Shown: in pieces, positions 6,790 through 10,913 of the stretch | Layout: each line of letters begins with the position of its first letter | Position numbering within the stretch: the stretch's first letter is position 1 | Source of the DNA: UBA7803 sp041686955 | GTDB lineage: Bacteria; Pseudomonadota; Gammaproteobacteria; Pseudomonadales; Azotimanducaceae | Assembly (NCBI GenBank): GCA_041686955.1 | Contig: JAWLCV010000101.1 | Coordinates: forward strand, 1 to 10,913 | Direction of reading: 5' to 3' | DNA: 10,913 nt | The notes under the pieces: generated by a model | Told to the model about the DNA's origin: nothing | What the model saw: the letters and a program-made list of their open reading frames with translations, nothing else | Database searches by the model: none | Program-made: the position numbers and the translations under genes

Positions 6790-6866
6790 ATCACCTCGGT
6801 AGAGTGAATAGTCGTCGGCCTCGCGCCCCCTACGACGCGGAACCATGCCCCCCAGCCAAACCCGGC

Positions 6867-6896
6867 ATTATAGCCAGATATGTGAGGGTCAACCAA
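6867..6896 (-). promoter_or_regulatory. Promoter candidate in the dnaG-rpoD gap
   Basis: On the minus strand a perfect TATAAT (6867-6872) is preceded by TTGGTT (6891-6896) at 18-bp spacing. A better hexamer, TTGACC (6887-6892), is only 14 bp away. An A/T-rich stretch follows further upstream. It would start a transcript near 6860, about 70 nt before the rpoD ATG, allowing rpoD expression separate from dnaG. Confidence 0.6.
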
Positions 6897-6918
6897 AAAA
6901 TTGCAACTGGTCAATTAG

Positions 6919-6939
6919 ACCCGGTTCGACCACCCGGGT
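6919..6939 (-). other. Hairpin between dnaG and rpoD
   Basis: ACCCGG and CCGGGT form a perfect 6-bp stem with a 9-nt loop, 33 bp after the dnaG stop and just upstream of the rpoD promoter candidate. No U-tract follows. It may be an RNA-processing or 3'-protecting structure at the dnaG-rpoD junction, or chance in GC-rich DNA. Confidence 0.35.
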
Positions 6940-6972
6940 TCGGCCAGGTTCATTGCCTTTTTCAGCCCCGTC

Positions 6973-8727
6973 TCAGCCGCGTTCCGGATCGGCGCCGTTG
7001 CTGCGCAGCGCCCAGTAGGCGAGGAACTCTTCGCGCGTGGGCTCCTGTTGCACCCGCGCGAGCCGCCGGCGCCGTTCCGCCCGGTGGCGCTGCTCCAGGT
7101 ACTGGGCCACCCCCTCGGCGAATTCGCCCTGCAACCCTTCCTCCGACAGGCGCGGCGCCCCGTTCAGCAGCCCCAGGAGCACACCGTGCTCGGCGGTGCC
7201 GGACCAGCGGCCGAGAATCGCCGCGGTGTCCGCCTCGGGATTTTCGTCCAGATATTTGACGATCTGAAGAAAAAGATCCGAATCCGCCTGCTCCAGCAGG
7301 GCCTGGCGCGTATCCGGGGGGACGCAGAGCACCACTCGAGGGTTCTGCAGCAGCCGCGCCAGCAGTCGCCGCGAGAGCGCCGACAGCCGGGGCGCCGCCA
7401 GGGGCCGGCTTGGGATCGCCGGATCGACCCCGCCGGCACGGGACCGGCGCACGCTGGCGCCGGACTGGCGCACGCTCGCGCCGCTGAATCCCGTGAGCTC
7501 TTCCAGCCTCCGCCCCATGAGCTCTCTGAGGATGCCGTCCGGCACCTTCTCGATCATGGGCGCGGCCAGATTCGCCAGCCGCGCCCGGTGATCCAAATTG
7601 CCCAGATCCAGCCCGAGCTTCAGCCGGTTGAACAGGTACTCGATGGCAGGCTCCGCGGCATCGGCGAGGGCGAGGAACGCGCCCTTGCCGCGGGCGCGCA
7701 CCAGGCTGTCCGGGTCCTCGCCCTCCGGCAGGAACATGAACTTGAGCTGGCGCCCCTCGCCTAAGTGCGGCAGCGCCGATTCCAGGGCCCGCCAGGCGGC
7801 CTGCCGCCCGGCATTGTCGCCGTCGAAGCAGCACACCACCTCGCCGGCGTAGCGGAACAGCTTCTGAAAGTGCTCCGGGGTGGCCGAGGTGCCGAGGGTC
7901 GCCACGGCGTTGGCGATGCCCGCCTGGGCCAGGGCCACCACGTCCATGTAGCCTTCCACCACGATCAGCGCCTCGAGCTTGCGCAGGGCGCGGCGCGCCT
8001 CGTACAGGCCGTACAGCTCCCGACCCTTGTGGAACAGCGGGGTCTCGGGGGAGTTGAGATATTTGGGGCCGTCGCCGTCCGAGCCGGTCAGACGCCCGCC
8101 GAAGCCGATGATGCGGCCGCGGGTATCGCGGATCGGAAACATGACCCGGCCGCGGAAGCGGTCGTACACCCGGCCGCTCTCGGCCCGGGTCAAGAGCCCC
8201 GCCTCCAGCAGCTTGGCCTCGGGCACGGAGTCGAGCGAAGTCTTGAGGCCGTCCCACGAATCGGGGGCGAAGCCGATGCCGAAATCCCGCGCCACCTCAC
8301 CGGAAAGACCCCGCTTTTTCAGGTAGGCCACCGCCGCCGGCGATTCCTTGAGCGACCGGCGGAAATAGCGCTCGGCCTGCGCCATCACCCCGTAGAGATC
8401 GCCGTGATCCTGGTGCGGCCGGCCCGAGTCTTCCCGCGGCACCTCCACCCCCGCCATGGCGGCGAGGGTCTCCACCGCCTCGACGAACTCCATGCGGTCG
8501 AATTCCATGAGAAAGGTGAGCGCGGTGCCGCTCGCGCCGCAGCCGAAGCAGTGGTAGAACTGCTTCTCCGGGCTCACCCAGAACGACGGGGTCTTCTCGT
8601 TGTGAAACGGGCAGAGCGCCCGGTATTCCTTGCCCGCCTTCTTCAGGGTGAGCCGCGCGTCCACCACGTCCACCACGTCGATGCGGCCGAGCAGGTCGTT
8701 GATGAAGGATTGGGGGATGCGGCCCAT
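6973..8727 (-). CDS. dnaG: DNA primase DnaG
   Basis: The 584-residue primase synthesises RNA primers at the replication fork. Seen in order: an N-terminal zinc ribbon (C39, H42, C60, C63; CPFHNEKTPSF and Y-H-C-F-G-C-G), and the RNA polymerase core with F-R-G-R-V-M-F-P-I near 191-199. The TOPRIM domain follows, with catalytic E258 in V-V-E-G-Y-M-D, the F-D-G-D-N-A-G metal site around D302 and D304, and E-D-P-D at 337-340. A low-complexity linker (about 412-445) leads to a C-terminal helicase-interaction domain to 584. Length matches E. coli DnaG. The ATG at 8727 has a GGAG Shine-Dalgarno and the family N-terminus GRIPQSFINDLL. It starts 23 bp after manC, too close for a promoter between them, so it is read from within or upstream of manC. 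The linker holds a small tandem duplication (7444-7485). Confidence 0.98.
   Translation of the reverse strand: MGRIPQSFINDLLGRIDVVDVVDARLTLKKAGKEYRALCPFHNEKTPSFWVSPEKQFYHCFGCGASGTALTFLMEFDRMEFVEAVETLAAMAGVEVPREDSGRPHQDHGDLYGVMAQAERYFRRSLKESPAAVAYLKKRGLSGEVARDFGIGFAPDSWDGLKTSLDSVPEAKLLEAGLLTRAESGRVYDRFRGRVMFPIRDTRGRIIGFGGRLTGSDGDGPKYLNSPETPLFHKGRELYGLYEARRALRKLEALIVVEGYMDVVALAQAGIANAVATLGTSATPEHFQKLFRYAGEVVCCFDGDNAGRQAAWRALESALPHLGEGRQLKFMFLPEGEDPDSLVRARGKGAFLALADAAEPAIEYLFNRLKLGLDLGNLDHRARLANLAAPMIEKVPDGILRELMGRRLEELTGFSGASVRQSGASVRRSRAGGVDPAIPSRPLAAPRLSALSRRLLARLLQNPRVVLCVPPDTRQALLEQADSDLFLQIVKYLDENPEADTAAILGRWSGTAEHGVLLGLLNGAPRLSEEGLQGEFAEGVAQYLEQRHRAERRRRLARVQQEPTREEFLAYWALRSNGADPERG
7444..7485 (-). 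repeat. 21-bp tandem duplication in the DnaG linker
   Basis: Residues 415-428 of DnaG read S-G-A-S-V-R-Q then S-G-A-S-V-R-R, two copies of a 7-residue unit encoded by near-identical 21-bp repeats. They lie in the flexible linker between the TOPRIM core and the helicase-binding domain, where length change is tolerated. Confidence 0.7.
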
Positions 8728-8750
8728 GGCTCCGTCAATCTAACACGGAT

Positions 8751-10160
8751 TCATCGGCCGTATTGATCCTCGAAGCGGACGATGTCGTCCTCCCCCAGAT
8801 ACGCGCCCACCTGCACCTCGATGAGCTCCAGGGTCAGCTTGCCCGGGTTGGCCAGCCGGTGGGTCACACCCAGGGGAATGTAGGTGCTCTCGTTCTCCGT
8901 GAGGGTGAAGACCTCTTCGCCGCGGGTCACCTCGGCGGTGCCGCGCACCACGATCCAGTGCTCGCTGCGGTGGTGGTGCATCTGCAGCGAGAGCCGCTCG
9001 CCCGGCTTCACCTTGATGCGCTTCACCTGGTAGCGCTCGCCGTGCTGCACCCCTTCGTAGCTGCCCCACGGGCGGAACACTTCCCGGTGATAGAGGTACT
9101 CGTCCCGGGCGCAGCCTTTCAGCTTCTCCACCACCTTCTTCACGTCCTGAACCCGGTCCTTGTGGGCCACCAGCACGGCGTCGGCGGTCTCCACCACCAC
9201 CAGGTTCTCCACGCCGATGGTGCCCACCAGCCGGTCCTGGGCGAGCACGTAGGAATCCCGGGTGCCCACCGCCAGCACGTCACCGGCCAGGTGGTTGCCG
9301 TGCTCGTCCTGGGGCGAGGCGTGCCAGATGGCGGACCAGGAGCCCACGTCGCTCCAGCCGAAGGCCGCCGGCACCACCATGGCGCGGTCCGTGTGCTCCA
9401 TCACCGCGTAATCGATGGAATCCGCCGGGCTTTCCAGGAACGCCGACCCCGGACGGAAGAAATCCAGATCCGTGGCGCCGTCGGCGTAGCCGGCCTTCAC
9501 CTTGGCCAGCATCTCCGGCTGCCAGCGGCCGAGCTCTTCCAGGTAGGCTTCGGCGCCGAAGACGAACATGCCGCTGTTCCAGAAGTGCTCGCCCGAGGCG
9601 AAAAGCTCCGCCGCCCGGGCCGGATCCGGCTTCTCCTCGAAGGCGCGCACCGGCACCGCGCCGTCGCCCACCGCGGCCCCCGGCGCGCAGATGTAGCCGT
9701 AGCCGGTTTCCGCCGCCGTGGGCTGAATGCCGAAGGTCACCAGCCCCCCCTGCTCCGCCGCGGCCACCGCCCGCCGGGCGGCGAGGACGAAGCCCTCGGT
9801 ATCCGTCACCAGGTGATCGGAAGGCAGCACCAGCAGGATGCCGTCGCCGTGGGCGCGGCACACCTCCAGCGCCGCCAGGGCGATGGCCGGGGCCGTGTTG
9901 CGTCCTTCCGGCTCCAGAACGATGCGCTGCCAGCGGGCGCCGAGCTCCCGGCACTGCTCCGCCACCAGAAACCGGTGCTCCTCGTTACAGACGATCACCG
10001 GCGCCTGGTCGGTGGCCTCGCCCGCCCGGCGCAGGGTGCTCTGCAGCAGCGAGTCGTCACCGAACAGCGCGTGGAACTGCTTGGGAAACAGCTCGCGGGA
10101 AAGCGGCCAGAGCCGGCTGCCGGTGCCGCCGGCCAGGATGACGGGGATGACGGGTTTCAT
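8751..10160 (-). CDS. manC: Bifunctional mannose-1-phosphate guanylyltransferase / mannose-6-phosphate isomerase
   Basis: The 469-residue enzyme has the fused type II architecture of ManC/AlgA/XanB. The N-terminal nucleotidyltransferase domain (about 4-285) opens with G-G-T-G-S-R-L-W-P-L-S-R and F-P-K-Q-F (11-29), and has E-P-E-G-R-N-T-A-P-A near 83-92. The C-terminal cupin isomerase domain (about 362-469) carries Q-M-H-H-H-R-S-E-H-W (393-402) and G-V-T-H-R (His near 434), the metal-binding residues. It converts fructose-6-phosphate to mannose-6-phosphate, and mannose-1-phosphate plus GTP to GDP-mannose; the phosphomannomutase step must be encoded elsewhere. GDP-mannose feeds surface polysaccharides. 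The ATG at 10160 is set by the conserved N-terminus; a GAGGG lies about 12 nt upstream, a long spacing. The gene is intact and sits between yqeY and dnaG, 111 bp after one and 23 bp before the other, which is not the usual operon content. Confidence 0.96.
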   Translation of the reverse strand: MKPVIPVILAGGTGSRLWPLSRELFPKQFHALFGDDSLLQSTLRRAGEATDQAPVIVCNEEHRFLVAEQCRELGARWQRIVLEPEGRNTAPAIALAALEVCRAHGDGILLVLPSDHLVTDTEGFVLAARRAVAAAEQGGLVTFGIQPTAAETGYGYICAPGAAVGDGAVPVRAFEEKPDPARAAELFASGEHFWNSGMFVFGAEAYLEELGRWQPEMLAKVKAGYADGATDLDFFRPGSAFLESPADSIDYAVMEHTDRAMVVPAAFGWSDVGSWSAIWHASPQDEHGNHLAGDVLAVGTRDSYVLAQDRLVGTIGVENLVVVETADAVLVAHKDRVQDVKKVVEKLKGCARDEYLYHREVFRPWGSYEGVQHGERYQVKRIKVKPGERLSLQMHHHRSEHWIVVRGTAEVTRGEEVFTLTENESTYIPLGVTHRLANPGKLTLELIEVQVGAYLGEDDIVRFEDQYGR

Positions 10161-10164
10161 TCTT

Positions 10165-10213
10165 GTTCGCTTCCCTCAGTGCTCGTGCCGGAGCGAACCA
10201 TAGCAGAGCGAAC
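10165..10213. repeat. Three copies of AGCGAAC in the manC upstream region
   Basis: On the + strand, AGCGAAC occurs at 10192-10198 and 10207-10213 as direct repeats 15 bp apart (extended match GAGCGAACC). An exact inverted copy, GTTCGCT, is at 10165-10171. The two direct copies bracket the -10 candidate; the inverted one lies next to the manC start. They may be a regulator binding array. Confidence 0.5.
10197..10205 (-). promoter_or_regulatory. Extended -10 promoter candidate for manC-dnaG
   Basis: The minus strand reads TGC-TATGGT, an extended -10 element, with no clear -35. Initiation near 10190 would give a leader of about 30 nt before the manC ATG. This would let manC and dnaG be expressed apart from rpsU and yqeY. 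Confidence 0.35.
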
Positions 10214-10237
10214 CGGCCGCCGTGTTCCGAAATTGTC

Positions 10238-10263
10238 CGCGGCACGGTACTCCGAGTGCCGCG
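10238..10263 (-). other. Hairpin after yqeY, possible weak terminator or attenuator
   Basis: CGCGGCAC and GTGCCGCG form a perfect 8-bp stem with a 10-nt loop, 8 bp after the yqeY stop. The following minus-strand sequence (GACAATTTC) has only a short T run, so termination would be partial at best. It separates the rpsU-yqeY part from manC. Confidence 0.5.
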
Positions 10264-10271
10264 CCCGGAAC

Positions 10272-10727
10272 TCAGGGATTCAGCCGCGCCTTCACCTTGG
10301 CGCTCACCGCGCCCATGTCGGCACGACCCTGGATCTGCGGCTTGAGCACACCCATGACCTTGCCCATGTCGCGCATGGATTCCGCCCCGGTGGCCTTGAT
10401 GGCGCCGGCGATGAGGCCTTCGAGCTCGTCCTCCCCCAGGGGCTCCGGCATGAACTCCCGCACCACGCCGATCTCGAAGCGTTCCTGCTCCGCCAGATCT
10501 TCGCGGCCGGCGGCCTCGTACTGACCTAGGGAGTCCTGGCGCTGCTTGAGCATGCGGTTCAGGACAACCAGCACGTCGTCGTCGCCGAGCTCGCGGCGCT
10601 CGTCCACTTCCACCCGCTTGATCTCGGCGTTGATCAGACGCAGGGCCGCCAGCCGGTCCCTGGTGCGCGCCCGCATGGCGGCCGTGGTGGCTTCGAGGAT
10701 GCGTTTCTTGATCTCGGACTCGGGCAT
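10272..10727 (-). CDS. yqeY: GatB/YqeY domain-containing protein
   Basis: The 151-residue protein consists of the helical YqeY domain: an N-terminal helical bundle including R-L-A-A-L-R-L-I-N-A-E-I-K-R (about 24-37) and a second half with R-E-F-M-P-E-P-L (about 90-97). M-G-K-V-M-G-V-L-K-P (121-130) follows, ending A-K-V-K-A-R-L-N-P. The domain resembles the tRNA-binding tail of GatB, the Glu/Asp-tRNA amidotransferase subunit, but stand-alone YqeY has no proven reaction. Length is normal for the family. The ATG at 10727 has a GGAG 7 nt upstream. It sits between rpsU and the manC-dnaG-rpoD part of the operon, its usual neighbourhood in many non-enteric gammaproteobacteria. Hairpins lie on both sides of it. 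Confidence 0.93.
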   Translation of the reverse strand: MPESEIKKRILEATTAAMRARTRDRLAALRLINAEIKRVEVDERRELGDDDVLVVLNRMLKQRQDSLGQYEAAGREDLAEQERFEIGVVREFMPEPLGEDELEGLIAGAIKATGAESMRDMGKVMGVLKPQIQGRADMGAVSAKVKARLNP

Positions 10728-10791
10728 GAGAACGCTCCGAGGTTTTGCAGGGTTCTGTCGGCCGGGCTGGGAGTCGGCTCGGCCGGGCGTG

Positions 10792-10810
10792 GGCCCCGGG
10801 GTGCGGGGCC
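10792..10810 (-). other. Hairpin between rpsU and yqeY, attenuator-like
   Basis: GGCCCC and GGGGCC form a 6-bp all-GC stem with a 7-nt loop, 25 bp after the rpsU stop. No U-tract follows. In E. coli a terminator after rpsU lowers expression of the downstream genes; a similar role is possible here but not shown. Confidence 0.4.
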
Positions 10811-10835
10811 GGACCTGTGCGATTGTACTATGCGA

Positions 10836-10913
10836 TCAGTAGTTGCGCTCGAACCGCCGCGCTTCGCGCTGCAGCTTCTTCGCGTGGCGCTTGACCGCCG
10901 CAGCCGCCTTGCG
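10836..10913 (-). CDS. rpsU: 30S ribosomal protein bS21 (3' end only)
   Basis: The last 25 codons are present; the gene begins beyond the right edge. The visible tail contains AAAAVKRHAKKLQREARR and ends F-E-R-N-Y, matching the basic C-terminal helix of bS21, which binds 16S rRNA near the anti-Shine-Dalgarno region and helps initiation. It is the expected first gene of the macromolecular synthesis operon, which supports the identification. It is followed after 108 bp by yqeY, with a GC-rich hairpin in the gap. Confidence 0.93.
   Translation of the reverse strand, partial: RKAAAAVKRHAKKLQREARRFERNY

Noticed and set aside
4699..6807. A 702-codon open frame on the + strand covering all of rpoD
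   Set aside because: It is the antisense of an unmistakable RpoD, has the His/Leu/Val-rich composition typical of mirror frames in GC-rich DNA, and has no recognisable domain.
6919..6945. A tRNA T-arm-like sequence (GGTTCGA in a stem-loop) between dnaG and rpoD
   Set aside because: No matching acceptor, D or anticodon arms are present on either strand and the loop is 9 nt, so it is treated only as a hairpin.
8763..10529. A 588-codon + strand open frame across manC and part of yqeY
   Set aside because: It is antisense to two certain genes, spans their intergenic region and shows no domain; a GC-driven shadow.

Overview
The window is a GC-rich stretch of a gammaproteobacterial chromosome. The best taxonomic evidence is RpoD: it is 612 residues with a gamma-type non-conserved region, close to the E. 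coli protein in length. A UspE-type tandem universal stress protein and an rpsU-yqeY-dnaG-rpoD gene order agree with this. I cannot name the genus.

Left part (1-1954): a polysaccharide pyruvyl transferase family gene (+, 5' end outside the window) converges on, and overlaps by 38 bp, a polytopic O-antigen ligase/polymerase family gene (-). This looks like the edge of a cell-surface polysaccharide locus. A divergent intergenic region (1955-2179) leads into a + strand pair: a small outer-membrane beta-barrel protein and, 35 bp later, a UspE-like protein.

Middle (3811-4817): a compact minus-strand toxin-antitoxin cluster lies between the convergent uspE and the rpoD terminator. A Phd/YefM-type antitoxin overlaps a VapC-type PIN ribonuclease toxin by one base. 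A second antitoxin-like gene of a different fold (ribbon-helix-helix, FitA/VapB type) follows, with its own ribosome binding site and no toxin of its own. A 20-bp imperfect palindrome lies over the expected -35 region of the first antitoxin.

Right part (4869-10913): the macromolecular synthesis operon, all on the minus strand: rpsU (only the last 25 codons), yqeY (GatB/YqeY domain), dnaG primase and rpoD, closed by a clear intrinsic terminator. A complete bifunctional manC (mannose-1-phosphate guanylyltransferase/mannose-6-phosphate isomerase) sits between yqeY and dnaG, 23 bp ahead of dnaG. This places GDP-mannose supply for surface polysaccharide in the same transcription unit as replication priming and the housekeeping sigma factor. 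The region before manC has an extended -10 promoter candidate flanked by copies of a 7-mer, and hairpins without U-tracts lie on both sides of yqeY.

I saw no rRNA, tRNA, CRISPR array or insertion sequence. The most unusual features are manC inside the macromolecular synthesis operon and the single PIN toxin between two unrelated antitoxins.
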